DNA from: Streptomyces californicus | GTDB taxonomy: Bacteria > Actinomycetota > Actinomycetes > Streptomycetales > Streptomycetaceae | Assembly: GCF_000717645.1 (NCBI RefSeq) | Contig: NZ_JNZZ01000031.1 | Location: 3,508 to 67,507 of the forward strand | Direction of reading: 5' to 3' | DNA: 64,000 bases | The notes under the pieces: model-generated | What the model saw: only the letters and a program-made list of their open reading frames with translations | Database searches by the model: none | Told to the model about the DNA's origin: nothing | Shown here: piece after piece, positions 39,432 to 47,706 of the stretch | Numbering within the stretch: the first letter of the stretch is position 1 | How the letters are laid out: every line of letters starts with the position of its first letter | Program-made: the position numbers and the translations under genes

Positions 39432-40576
39432 CAGCGCCGTCCCTTCGGCAGGCCGAGCAGCCGCTCGGCGATGATGTCGCGCTGGATCTCGTTCGTCCCC
39501 GCGTAGACCGGCCCGGCCAGGGCGAAGACGTACCCCTCCGCCCACGCCGTGTCCGCCCGCTCCGCGTCCGGTCCCAGCAGGTCCAGCGCCGTCTCGTGCA
39601 GCGCGATGTCGTAACCGGACCAGAACACCTTGTTCAGGCTGGACTCCGGCCCGAGCGACGCCCCCGCCGCGAACCGGGAGGCGGAGGCCGCCGTGAACAG
39701 CTGGTACGCCCGCGCCCCGATCACCGCGTCCGCCACCCGGTCCCGCAGCGCCGTGTCCGCCGGGTCGCCCGCCTCCCGCCACAGGGCCGTCAGCCGGCCG
39801 GCGGCGGCCAGGTAGCGCCCGGGGGAGCGGAGCGTGAGCCCGCGCTCGTCGCCGGTGGCCGCCATGGCGATCCGCCAGCCCTGCCCCGGCTCCCCGATGA
39901 CGTCCGCGTCCGGTACGAAGACCTCGTCGAGGAAGATCTCGGCGAACGCGGGCTTCCCGTCCAGCCGCCCGACGGGACGGACCGTGACCCCGGGGTCGCG
40001 CAGCCCGAACATCAGATACGTCAGCCCGTGATGCGGCTTCGCGGCCCCCGCCTCCGTACGGAAGATCCCGAACGCCCGGTCCGCGAACGCCGCCCGCGAC
40101 GACCACGTCTTCTGGCCCGACAGCAGCCAACCGCCGTCCGTGCGCACCGCCCGCGACCGCAGCGCCGCCAGGTCCGACCCGGCCTCCGGCTCCGACCACG
40201 CCTGCGCCCAGACCACCTCGCCGCGCGCCATCGGGCCCAGCACCCGCGTCCGCTGCTCCGCCGTGCCGTGGGCCAGCAGGGTCGGGGCGAGCAGGCTGAT
40301 CCCGTTCTGCGAGACCCGGCCCGGCGCGCCCGCCGCCCAGTACTCCTCCTCGAACGCCAGCCAGCCGAAGAGGTCCGCGCCCCGGCCCCCGTACTCCTCG
40401 GGCCAGGAGACCGCCGACCACCCGCCCCCGTACAGCTCGGCCTCCCACGCCCGGTGCGCGGCGAACCCCTCCTTGGTCTCCAGGGAGGGCAGCGGCCGGT
40501 CCGGCACGTGGTCCCGCAGCCAGGCCCGGGCCCGGACCCGCAGTGCCTCGGTCTCCGCCGTCCGCTCCAGATCCAT
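39431..40576 (-). CDS. Acyl-CoA dehydrogenase, FadE30-like (steroid C/D-ring catabolism)
   Basis: A 381-aa acyl-CoA dehydrogenase. The N-terminal MDLERTAETEALRVRARAWLRDHVPD, SWPEEYGGRGADLFGWLAFEEEYWAAGAP, VWAQAWSEPEAGSDLAAL (FAD/substrate loop) and the C-terminal PVYAGTNEIQRDIIAERLLGLPKG are clear. The usual glutamate before GT is alanine here, so the base must come from elsewhere, as in steroid-type FadEs. It resembles mycobacterial FadE30 of the KstR2 regulon. A KstR2-like operator lies 40 bases upstream of the ATG. The GGAAGG ribosome site is about 12 bases upstream. Confidence 0.88.
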   Translation of the reverse strand: MDLERTAETEALRVRARAWLRDHVPDRPLPSLETKEGFAAHRAWEAELYGGGWSAVSWPEEYGGRGADLFGWLAFEEEYWAAGAPGRVSQNGISLLAPTLLAHGTAEQRTRVLGPMARGEVVWAQAWSEPEAGSDLAALRSRAVRTDGGWLLSGQKTWSSRAAFADRAFGIFRTEAGAAKPHHGLTYLMFGLRDPGVTVRPVGRLDGKPAFAEIFLDEVFVPDADVIGEPGQGWRIAMAATGDERGLTLRSPGRYLAAAGRLTALWREAGDPADTALRDRVADAVIGARAYQLFTAASASRFAAGASLGPESSLNKVFWSGYDIALHETALDLLGPDAERADTAWAEGYVFALAGPVYAGTNEIQRDIIAERLLGLPKGRR

Positions 40577-40615
40577 GACGCGCCCGCCTTCCGGGTACCT
40601 CACCGCCGACTGTTC

Positions 40616-40635
40616 CCTAACAAGTGTTTGGTAGG
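40616..40635. promoter_or_regulatory. KstR2-like operator 1
   Basis: CCTAACAAGTGTTTGGTAGG, an imperfect palindrome with seven of eight complementary arm pairs. Its core AACAAGTGTTTGGT matches the mycobacterial KstR2 motif AnCAAGnnCTTGnT at nine of ten fixed positions. It lies between the divergent FadE operon and the SDR gene, in one of the few A+T-rich spots. Confidence 0.72.
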
Positions 40636-40696
40636 TTAACGTACGGTCCAGGCACCGTCGAGAAGCCGGGGGAGAGGCCGTGAGCGGGGAGAAGCC

Positions 40697-41479
40697 ATGA
40701 GCGCACCGCCGTACCTGCCGGGACACGGGCTGCTGACCGGCCGCACCGCCGTCGTCACCGCTGCCGCCGGAGCCGGCATCGGCGGCGCGACCGCCCGCCG
40801 CCTCCTGGAGGAAGGCGCGCGGGTCCTCATCAGCGACACCCACGCGCGCCGGCTGGAGGAGAGCGCCCGCACCCTCGCCGCGGAGTTCGGCGCCCACCGG
40901 GTCGCCGCCCTGACCTGCGACGTCACCGACGAGGAGCAGGTCGGGGCCCTCTTCGCCCGCGCCGAGGGCCTGCACGGCGGCCTCGACGTCGTCGTCAACA
41001 ACGCCGGACTCGGCGGCACCGCCGACCTCACCGAGATGACCGACGACCAGTGGACGCGCGTCCTCGACACCACGCTCAACGGCACCTTCCGCTGCACCCG
41101 CGCCGCCCTGCGCTCCTTCCGGGCCGCCGGCCGCGGGGGAGTGGTCGTCAACAACGCGTCCGTCGTCGGCTGGCGCGCCCAGCGCGGCCAGGCCCACTAC
41201 GCCGCCGCCAAGGCCGGCGTCATGGCCCTCACCCGCTGCGCCGCCGTCGAGGCCGCCGACTACGGCGTCCGCGTCAACGCCGTCGCCCCCAGCCTCGCCA
41301 TGCACCCCCACCTGGCCAAGGTCACCTCGGCCGAACTGCTCGCCGACCTCACCGCGAAGGAGGCGTTCGGCAGGTACGCCGAACCCTGGGAGGTCGCCAA
41401 CGTCATCGTCTTCCTCGCCAGCGGCTACTCCTCGTACATGACCGGCGAGGTCGTCCCCGTCAGCAGTCAGCATGCGTGA
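40697..41479 (+). CDS. Short-chain dehydrogenase/reductase (steroid-cluster type)
   Basis: A 260-aa classical SDR. NAD(P)-binding GAGIGGATARRLLEEGARV lies near residue 26, NNAGLGG near 102, the catalytic Ser in VVNNASVVGW and Tyr-Lys in HYAAAKAGVMAL. The C-terminus reads ASGYSSYMTGEVVPVSSQHA. A homologue sits beside fadE30 in the mycobacterial KstR2 regulon. It is divergent from the FadE pair, with the KstR2-like operator between. AGAAGCC precedes the ATG. Confidence 0.88.
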   Translation: MSAPPYLPGHGLLTGRTAVVTAAAGAGIGGATARRLLEEGARVLISDTHARRLEESARTLAAEFGAHRVAALTCDVTDEEQVGALFARAEGLHGGLDVVVNNAGLGGTADLTEMTDDQWTRVLDTTLNGTFRCTRAALRSFRAAGRGGVVVNNASVVGWRAQRGQAHYAAAKAGVMALTRCAAVEAADYGVRVNAVAPSLAMHPHLAKVTSAELLADLTAKEAFGRYAEPWEVANVIVFLASGYSSYMTGEVVPVSSQHA

Positions 41480-41545
41480 GCGCCCGCCCGGGGCCCCGCG
41501 CGGGCGGGCGCGTGGCCGCACGGGCGGCGGGCGGACAATGGCCGG

Positions 41546-42157
41546 GTGCCTACCAAGAAGAAGCCCCAGGTGACCCCCACGCCGGAGCGACGCCGTGAAC
41601 TGCTCGCCACCGCCGCCGAGGTCTTCGCCGCCCAGGGATACAACGCCACCACCGTCCGCCGCATCGCGGACGAGGCCGGCATGCTCGCGGGCAGCCTCTA
41701 CTACCACTTCGACTCCAAGGAATCGATGGTCGACGAGATCCTCTCCACCTTCCTCGACGAGCTCTGGCAGGGCTACGACGAGGTCCTGGCCGCCGGACTC
41801 GGCCCCCGCGAGACCGTCGAGGCCCTGGTCACCGAGTCCTTCCGGGAGATCGACCGCCACCGCCCCGCCGTCGCCATCTACCAGAAGGAGTCCCAGCACC
41901 TCGCCACCCAGCCGCGCTTCGCCTACCTCGCCGACTCGCAGACCAGGTTCGAGAAGGCGTGGCTCGGCACCCTGGAACGCGGCGTCGCCGACGGCGTCTT
42001 CCGCGACGACCTCGACATCCGGCTCACCTACCGCTTCGTCCGCGACACCGTCTGGGTCGCCGCCTCCTGGTACCGGCCCGGCGGACAGCACAGCCCCGAG
42101 GAGATCGCCCGCCAGTACCTCTCGATGGTCCTCGACGGCATCGCCCCGCGTACGTAG
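41546..42157 (+). CDS. kstR2: TetR-family regulator, KstR2-like
   Basis: A 203-aa TetR repressor. The HTH is TTVRRIADEAGMLAGSLYYHFDSKESM at residues 33-59, followed by the ligand-binding helices and a long PLYD-free C-terminus. VPTKKKPQVTPTPERRRELLATAAEVFAAQGYNATTVRRIA is typical for KstR2, whose known ligand is HIP-CoA, a steroid C/D-ring intermediate. It lies between steroid-type SDR and thiolase genes, and two matching operators flank the cluster, which supports the assignment. GTG 41546 is 66 bases past the SDR stop. Confidence 0.8.
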   Translation: MPTKKKPQVTPTPERRRELLATAAEVFAAQGYNATTVRRIADEAGMLAGSLYYHFDSKESMVDEILSTFLDELWQGYDEVLAAGLGPRETVEALVTESFREIDRHRPAVAIYQKESQHLATQPRFAYLADSQTRFEKAWLGTLERGVADGVFRDDLDIRLTYRFVRDTVWVAASWYRPGGQHSPEEIARQYLSMVLDGIAPRT

Positions 42158-42284
42158 CCCCGTGTCCGGCAGGCCGTGAACCCGACCCGCACGCCCGGCG
42201 GCCCCGGGGCTCTTGTCCACAGCTCCACGCCCAGCAGTCCGTGATCCCCGTCCGTCCGTCCGAGCGCACCGAGGAGCAGCAGCC

Positions 42285-43442
42285 ATGGCCGAGGCATACA
42301 TCGTCGAAGCGGTACGCACCCCCGTCGGGCGGCGCGGAGGGGGTCTCGGGGCCGCCCACCCCGCCGACCTCGGCGCCCACGTCCTGCGCGAGCTGGTCGG
42401 GCGCGCGGGCGTCGACCCGGCGGCCGTCGAGGACGTCGTCTTCGGCTGCCTGGACACCGTGGGGCCCCAGGCCGGGGACATCGCCCGCACGTCCTGGCTC
42501 GCCGCCGGACTGCCCGAGGAGGTTCCCGGCGTCACCGTCGACCGCCAGTGCGGCTCCTCCCAGCAGGCCCTCCATTTCGCCGCCCAGGGCGTCCTCTCCG
42601 GAACCCAGGACCTCGTCGTCGCGGGCGGCACCCAGAACATGACCCAGATCCCCATCGCCTTCGCCTCCCGCCGGGCCGCCGAACCCCTCGGCCTCACCCA
42701 GGGCCCGTACGCGGGCAGCGAGGGCTGGCGCGCCCGCTACGGCGACGCCCCCGTCAACCAGTTCCACGGGGCGGAACTGATCGCCGAGAAGTGGGGCATC
42801 AGCCGGCGCGACATGGAGGAGTTCGCGCTCACCTCGCACCGCCGGGCCGTCCGCGCCCTCGACGAGGGCCGCTTCGAGCGGGAGACCGCGGCGTACGGGG
42901 ACGTCACCGCGGACGAGGGGCCGCGCCGCGACACCACCCTGGAGAAAATGGCCGGACTTCGCCCCGTCGAGGAGGGCGGCACCATCACCGCCGCCTGCTC
43001 CTCCCAGGTCTCCGACGGGGCCGCCGCCCTCCTCATCGCCTCGGAACGGGCCGTCGCCGAGCACGGGCTCACCCCGCGCGCCCGCATCCACCACCTGTCC
43101 GTACGGGGCGAGGACCCGATCCGGATGCTCTCGGCCCCGATCCCGGCCACCGCGCACGCCTTGAAGAAGACCGGCCTGACCATCGACGCCATCGACCTCG
43201 TCGAGATCAACGAGGCGTTCGCCCCGGTCGTCCTCGCCTGGCTGAAAGAGACCGGTGCGGACCCCGAGCGGGTCAACGTCAACGGCGGCGCCATCGCGCT
43301 GGGCCACCCGCTCGGCGCGACCGGCGCCCGGCTGATGACGACGCTCCTGCACGAACTGGAGCGCACCGGCGGCCGCTACGGGCTCCAGACGATGTGCGAG
43401 GGCGGCGGCCAGGCCAACGTCACCATCGTCGAGCGCCTCTGA
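42285..43442 (+). CDS. fadA6: Acetyl-CoA acetyltransferase, FadA6-like thiolase
   Basis: A 385-aa thiolase. The acylated cysteine is in DRQCGSSQQALHFAAQ near residue 90, and the second pair is in NVNGGAIALGHPLGATGAR (His) and MCEGGGQANV (Cys). MAEAYIVEAVRTPVGRRGGGL is the typical start. It resembles FadA6 of the KstR2 regulon, which releases acetyl or succinyl units during ring C/D breakdown. GAGGAG lies eight bases before ATG 42285. It follows the regulator gene by 127 bases. Confidence 0.88.
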   Translation: MAEAYIVEAVRTPVGRRGGGLGAAHPADLGAHVLRELVGRAGVDPAAVEDVVFGCLDTVGPQAGDIARTSWLAAGLPEEVPGVTVDRQCGSSQQALHFAAQGVLSGTQDLVVAGGTQNMTQIPIAFASRRAAEPLGLTQGPYAGSEGWRARYGDAPVNQFHGAELIAEKWGISRRDMEEFALTSHRRAVRALDEGRFERETAAYGDVTADEGPRRDTTLEKMAGLRPVEEGGTITAACSSQVSDGAAALLIASERAVAEHGLTPRARIHHLSVRGEDPIRMLSAPIPATAHALKKTGLTIDAIDLVEINEAFAPVVLAWLKETGADPERVNVNGGAIALGHPLGATGARLMTTLLHELERTGGRYGLQTMCEGGGQANVTIVERL

Positions 43443-43599
43443 GAGCGGCGCCCCGGGCCCGGAGACGGCCGCCCGACACCTCCCGTACGCCCTCCGGTCA
43501 GCGAAGTTTCTCCTCCGGCGGCGCGGCGAGCCCCGCCACCGGAGGAGAGGACGTGCTAGTGTGGACCGCGTTGCAGTTTTGGTACCCATGAACTTTATG

Positions 43600-43656
43600 T
43601 GCGCCTGACGGGAATGCTTCCTCAGGCGCATTATTGTTTTCCGGCTTTCTCCGGAA
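43600..43656 (+). promoter_or_regulatory. Structured A+T-rich cspA leader with terminator-like hairpin
   Basis: TGCGCCTGA (43600-43608) pairs with TCAGGCGCA (43622-43630) and is followed by TTATTGTTTT, which looks like an intrinsic terminator. A second hairpin, TCCGG-6-CCGGA, follows at about 43640-43656. The roughly 150-base leader is much richer in A+T than its surroundings, as is common for cold-shock mRNAs. Attenuation or temperature-dependent refolding is inferred. Confidence 0.5.
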
Positions 43657-43729
43657 TGGGGCTCAATGCGGCGACTTGGAATTCGTAAAGTGCGGATTTC
43701 CGGCACTGCACCTGTTTTAGGAGAATGAC

Positions 43730-43933
43730 ATGGCCACCGGTACCGTGAAGTGGTTCAACTCGGAAAAGGGCTTCGGCTTCATCGAGCAGGACGGCGGCGG
43801 CGCCGACGTCTTCGCCCACTACTCCAACATCAACGCCTCCGGCTTCCGTGAGCTGCAGGAGGGCCAGAAGGTCTCCTTCGACGTCACGCAGGGCCAGAAG
43901 GGCCCGCAGGCCGAGAACATCGTCCCGGCCTGA
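43730..43933 (+). CDS. cspA: Cold-shock protein CspA family
   Basis: A 67-aa single-domain CSD protein: [20 protein letters not shown] with RNP1 (KGFGFIEQ), RNP2 (VFAHYS) and the C-terminal [14 protein letters not shown]. It binds single-stranded RNA/DNA and acts as an RNA chaperone. A strong AGGAGA ribosome site precedes the ATG. It is followed by a perfect terminator and then a DEAD-box helicase gene, a frequent functional partner in cold adaptation. Confidence 0.97.
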   Translation: MATGTVKWFNSEKGFGFIEQDGGGADVFAHYSNINASGFRELQEGQKVSFDVTQGQKGPQAENIVPA

Positions 43934-43956
43934 TTGCCGGACGCGTACCTCGCTGA

Positions 43957-43989
43957 CCGGGGCCCGCACCTTCACGGTGCGGGCCCCGG
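43957..43989 (+). terminator. Terminator after cspA
   Basis: CCGGGGCCCGCACC pairs perfectly with GGTGCGGGCCCCGG across TTCAC, followed by TTTGTG. This is one of the strongest hairpins of the window. Confidence 0.85.
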
Positions 43990-44130
43990 TTTGTGCTGTC
44001 CGAGCGACGACCCGTCGCAACAACCCGTTCTGTGCGCACATCCTGGGGGCGCACCCGGACGGCCGGGCCGGCACATCGCAGTCAACCCATTCGGCAGTTG
44101 CCCAGGAATCCCCCAGGAGGGCAATTCCGT

Positions 44131-45786
44131 ATGACCAGCTCCGAACGCCAGGACCGCACCCCCCGCTCGCGACCGGCCCGCGGCCGAGGCCGCGGCCAGG
44201 CCGGCCAGGGCGCGCAGGCCCCGTCGAACGGCCGCGGCACCGCACCCCGCTCCCGTCCGCAGGGCGGCTCACGCGGCCAGGGCGGCTCCAAGCCGGCGGG
44301 CCGCCGCCGCGCCACCCCGCCGCAGGGCGAGTTCGCCCTGCCGGAGACGGTGACCCCCGCGCTGCCCTCCGTCGACGCCTTCGCCGACCTCGACATGCCC
44401 GCCGCGCTGCTGAAGACCCTCGCCGCGCAGGGCGTCACCGAGCCCTTCCCGATCCAGGGCGCGACCCTGCCGAACTCGCTGGCCGGCCGCGACATCCTCG
44501 GCCGGGGCCGCACCGGCTCCGGCAAGACCCTCGCCTTCGGGCTGGCCATGCTGGCCCGTACCGCGGGCCGCCGCGCCGAGCCGCGCGCCCCGCTCGCCAT
44601 GGTCCTCGTCCCCACCCGTGAGCTGGCCCAGCAGGTCACCGACGCGCTCACCCCGTACGCGACCGCCGTGAACCTTCGGCTCGCCACCGTCGTCGGCGGC
44701 ATGTCGATCACCAAGCAGTCCGCCACCCTGCGGCGCGGCGCAGAGATCCTCGTCGCCACCCCCGGCCGGCTCAAGGACCTCATCGAGCGCGGCGACTGCC
44801 GCCTGGACGAGGTCGCCATCACGGTCCTCGACGAGGCCGACCAGATGGCCGACATGGGCTTCATGCCGCAGGTCGTCGCGCTGCTCAAGCAGGTCGAGCC
44901 GGACGGCCAGCGGATGCTGTTCTCCGCGACCCTGGACAAGAACATCGACCGGCTCGTGAAGATGTTCCTCACCGACCCGGTCGTGCACTCCGTCGACCCG
45001 TCCGCCGGCGCCGTCACCACGATGGAGCACCACGTGCTCCACGTCCTGGACGAGACCGACAAGAAGGCCGTCGCCACGAAGATCGCCGCCCGCGAGGGCC
45101 GGGTGATCATGTTCGTGGACACCAAGCGCGCCGCCGACCGTTTCGCCAAGCGGCTGCTCGCCAGCGGTGTGCGGGCGGCCGCCCTGCACGGCGGGCGCTC
45201 GCAGCCGCAGCGCAACCGGACGCTGGACCAGTTCAAGACCGGGCAGGTCACCGCGCTCGTCGCGACGAACGTCGCGGCCCGCGGCATCCACGTGGACGAC
45301 CTCGACCTGGTCGTCAACGTGGACCCGCCGACCGACCACAAGGACTACCTCCACCGCGGCGGGCGCACGGCGCGCGCCGGGGAGTCCGGCAGCGTCGTCA
45401 CGCTGGTGCTGCCCGAGGAGAAGCGCGAGATGACCCGGCTGATGCAGGACGCGGGCATCGCGCCCCGCACCACGCGCATCACCTCCGGCGACGAGGAGCT
45501 GAGCCGGCTCACCGGCGCCCGCGAGCCCTCGGGCGTCGCGGTCGTGATCGAGGTCCCGCAGCCGGCGACGCCGCCGAAGCAGCGGACGCGGTCGGGCGGC
45601 GCGGCGGGCTCCGGCGGCACGGTGCGCTCCGGCAGCCGGGGCCGGGGACGGCGCGGATCCGGCGGCGGCAACGGTACGGGTGGCGGCGCGCAGGGCGGCG
45701 CGGCGCGCTCGGCCGCCCCCGCCCGCACCGGCGGTGCCGCCCCCGCCCGCTCCGGCGCCCCCGCGCGGCGGCGCCGGGCCGCCTAG
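44131..45786 (+). CDS. DEAD-box RNA helicase
   Basis: A 551-aa helicase. Residues 1-65 are an Arg/Gly/Gln-rich RGG-like tail. The core has the Q motif (PFPIQGATLP), motif I GRTGSGKT near 126-133, motif II VLDEADQMADMGF, motif III FSAT, and motif VI HRGGRTARAG. A 65-residue Gly/Ala/Arg-rich C-terminal tail follows. It unwinds structured RNA, probably in ribosome assembly or cold-shock mRNA remodelling. AGGAGG lies ten bases before the ATG. Two alternative hairpins (TTGCCC/GGGCAA and GGAAT/ATTCC) can fold around that ribosome site. Confidence 0.95.
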   Translation: MTSSERQDRTPRSRPARGRGRGQAGQGAQAPSNGRGTAPRSRPQGGSRGQGGSKPAGRRRATPPQGEFALPETVTPALPSVDAFADLDMPAALLKTLAAQGVTEPFPIQGATLPNSLAGRDILGRGRTGSGKTLAFGLAMLARTAGRRAEPRAPLAMVLVPTRELAQQVTDALTPYATAVNLRLATVVGGMSITKQSATLRRGAEILVATPGRLKDLIERGDCRLDEVAITVLDEADQMADMGFMPQVVALLKQVEPDGQRMLFSATLDKNIDRLVKMFLTDPVVHSVDPSAGAVTTMEHHVLHVLDETDKKAVATKIAAREGRVIMFVDTKRAADRFAKRLLASGVRAAALHGGRSQPQRNRTLDQFKTGQVTALVATNVAARGIHVDDLDLVVNVDPPTDHKDYLHRGGRTARAGESGSVVTLVLPEEKREMTRLMQDAGIAPRTTRITSGDEELSRLTGAREPSGVAVVIEVPQPATPPKQRTRSGGAAGSGGTVRSGSRGRGRRGSGGGNGTGGGAQGGAARSAAPARTGGAAPARSGAPARRRRAA

Positions 45787-45795
45787 AAAGCCTCA

Positions 45796-45835
45796 CCGTC
45801 CGACGCCCGGGGCCGTGTCCTCAGGCGTCGGACGG
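45796..45835. terminator. Bidirectional terminator made from the end of ipdC
   Basis: CCGTCCGACGCC (45796-45807) is the exact inverse of GGCGTCGGACGG (45824-45835), with a 16-base spacer. The right arm contains the final codons of the ipdC-like gene. It separates the converging helicase and ipd transcripts. Confidence 0.75.
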
Positions 45836-46915
45836 GCCCGGCGCGGCGACCGGGCCAGGCGGGACCGCGCCGGGGCCGGCCAGCGCCGCCACGGCCCCGC
45901 CGGCCTCCGCCATGATCCGGTCCACCAGCTCTCCCACACCCGGCAGGTCCTCGATCGCGGCCGCCACCTGGCCGGACGCCATGATCCCGAGGTCGGTGCG
46001 GCCCTCCACCATGGACGCCCTCAGCAGCATCGGGGCGTTCGCCGCCATCAGCACCTGGCTCCAGCTCAGCTCCCTGCCGTGCCGCATCGCCAGACCGTCC
46101 CGCACCATCTCCAGCCGGCCCAGGCCCGAGATCCGGCGGAAGGCCGACGCCCGGCGCAGCGCCCGGTACAGGGCGCGCACCCGGCCCGCGTCCTCCAGCT
46201 CCGCCACCATCTCCGTACGGAGCATCCGGTGCGGCAGCCCGTCCACCGCCCGCGTCAGCGTGATGTCCCCGGCCGCCGCCGCCAGATAGCGGGCCTTCAC
46301 CGCGTCCGGCACCGTCGAGTCCGAGGTCAGCAGGAACCGGGTGCCCATCGCCACGCCCGCCGCCCCGTACGCCAGCGCCGCCACCAGCCCCCGCCCGTCG
46401 TGGAACCCGCCCGCCGCGACCACCGGGATGTCCACCGCGTCCACCACCTGCGGCAGCAGCACCGTGGTGGCGACCTCCCCCGTGTGGCCCCCGCCCTCCC
46501 CGCCCTGCACGATCACCGCGTCCGCGCCCCACGCCGCGACCTTCTCCGCGTGCCGCCGGGCCCCCACCGAGGGGACGACGACCACGCCCGCGTCCTTCAG
46601 CTCCGCGATCAGCTCCCGGGACGGGGCGAGCGCGAACGACGCCACCCGCACCCCCTCCTCCACGATGACGCGCACCCGCTCCCGGGCGTCACCGGCGTCC
46701 GCCCGCAGGTTCACCCCGAACGGGGCGTCCGTCCGGGTCTTCACCTCCCTTACGGCACACCGCAGTTGACCGGGCGTCATGGTCGCGGACGCCAGGATGC
46801 CGAGTGCTCCGGCCCGCGCGGTCGCGGTGACCAGGCGGGGGCCCGCCACCCAGCCCATCCCGGTCTGCACGATCGGGTGCCGGACGCCGACGAGATCGGT
46901 GAGGGCGGTACGCAT
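45821..46915 (-). CDS. ipdC: IpdC-like flavin-dependent oxidoreductase (nitronate monooxygenase family)
   Basis: A 364-aa FMN barrel of the 2-nitropropane dioxygenase family. HPIVQTGMGWVAGPRLVTATARAGALG near residue 13, GADAVIVQGGEGGGHTGE near 130 and VVAAGGFHDGRGLVAALAYGAAGVAMGTRF are the FMN-binding blocks. In mycobacteria the same family member, IpdC, acts in steroid ring C/D catabolism and is encoded beside ipdAB, just as here. It overlaps the ipdB stop by one base. The last 25 residues are Pro/Ala-rich. Confidence 0.85.
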   Translation of the reverse strand: MRTALTDLVGVRHPIVQTGMGWVAGPRLVTATARAGALGILASATMTPGQLRCAVREVKTRTDAPFGVNLRADAGDARERVRVIVEEGVRVASFALAPSRELIAELKDAGVVVVPSVGARRHAEKVAAWGADAVIVQGGEGGGHTGEVATTVLLPQVVDAVDIPVVAAGGFHDGRGLVAALAYGAAGVAMGTRFLLTSDSTVPDAVKARYLAAAAGDITLTRAVDGLPHRMLRTEMVAELEDAGRVRALYRALRRASAFRRISGLGRLEMVRDGLAMRHGRELSWSQVLMAANAPMLLRASMVEGRTDLGIMASGQVAAAIEDLPGVGELVDRIMAEAGGAVAALAGPGAVPPGPVAAPGPSDA

Positions 46916-47706
46916 CAGGCCCGGACCTCCCGGTCCCGGGTGCGGCCCGGATCGATCACCTCGCGGATCAGGGCCAGTTCGGCGGGGGAGGGGTCACGGG
47001 TGCACGGCACGTCGGCGGGGACCGTGAGGGCGAACCCCGTCGCCGCGCGGACCTCGTCGGCCGTGACGCCGGGGTGGAGGGAGGCCAGCCGCATCGAGCG
47101 GTCCGGCGTCGCGAAGTCGAAGACCCCGAGATCGCTGACGACCCGGGGGATGCGGTGGAAGCGGGTCGCGGACGGGCCCGCGGCCGACGCCCGGTCGTGA
47201 CCGACCCCGCAGACCATGTCGACCCGCTCGACGAAGACCCGGGGGGAGTGTCGGGGGATCCAGTAACTCACGGGGTTGTTCAGGGTGTTGACCGGCGCCC
47301 CGCGTACGCCCAGGAGCTGGCGCGAGGGCAGGTCCCAGTCGCCGACGCAGGAGATGTTCTGGTTGCCGAAGCGGTCGATCTGGCTCGCGCCCATCATCAC
47401 GTGCCGCCGGCCTCCGGTCACCAGGGCCAGATGCCTGCGGTAGGGGAGCCAGCCCTCCGGCTCGCCGTCCGGGCCGACGAGCGTGGCCTCCCCGTCGGTG
47501 AGGAGCAGCTCGGGGGCGAAGGTCAGCCGGGCCAGCCGGGCGCCCACCGACGGCACCGCGCCCATCGGACTGGCCAGGATCTCCCCGCCGCCCCGCCACG
47601 CCTCCGCGCACGCGATCACGCAGTACTCGGCGCGGGTCGCGGGCCCGGAGGCCGTGCCGACCGGGGTTCCGGTCCCGGTGGCGGCCCCGTTCTCCGACGC
47701 GTTCAT
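46915..47706 (-). CDS. ipdB: IpdB-like CoA-transferase-fold subunit (beta)
   Basis: A 263-aa class I CoA-transferase-fold beta subunit. In mycobacteria and rhodococci IpdAB is not a transferase but a hydrolase that opens the last steroid ring (COCHEA-CoA). Visible blocks are AEYCVIACAEAWRGGGEILASPMGAVPSVGARLA, MMGASQIDRFGNQNISCVGDW, and VNNP-like VNTLNNPVSYWIPRHSPRVF. ATG 47706 overlaps the ipdA stop (ATGA). The first 25 residues are low-complexity. Confidence 0.86.
   Translation of the reverse strand: MNASENGAATGTGTPVGTASGPATRAEYCVIACAEAWRGGGEILASPMGAVPSVGARLARLTFAPELLLTDGEATLVGPDGEPEGWLPYRRHLALVTGGRRHVMMGASQIDRFGNQNISCVGDWDLPSRQLLGVRGAPVNTLNNPVSYWIPRHSPRVFVERVDMVCGVGHDRASAAGPSATRFHRIPRVVSDLGVFDFATPDRSMRLASLHPGVTADEVRAATGFALTVPADVPCTRDPSPAELALIREVIDPGRTRDREVRA

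Noticed and set aside
43934..44134. 66-codon plus-strand frame after cspA
   Set aside because: It runs through the cspA terminator and has no ribosome site or homology that I recognise.
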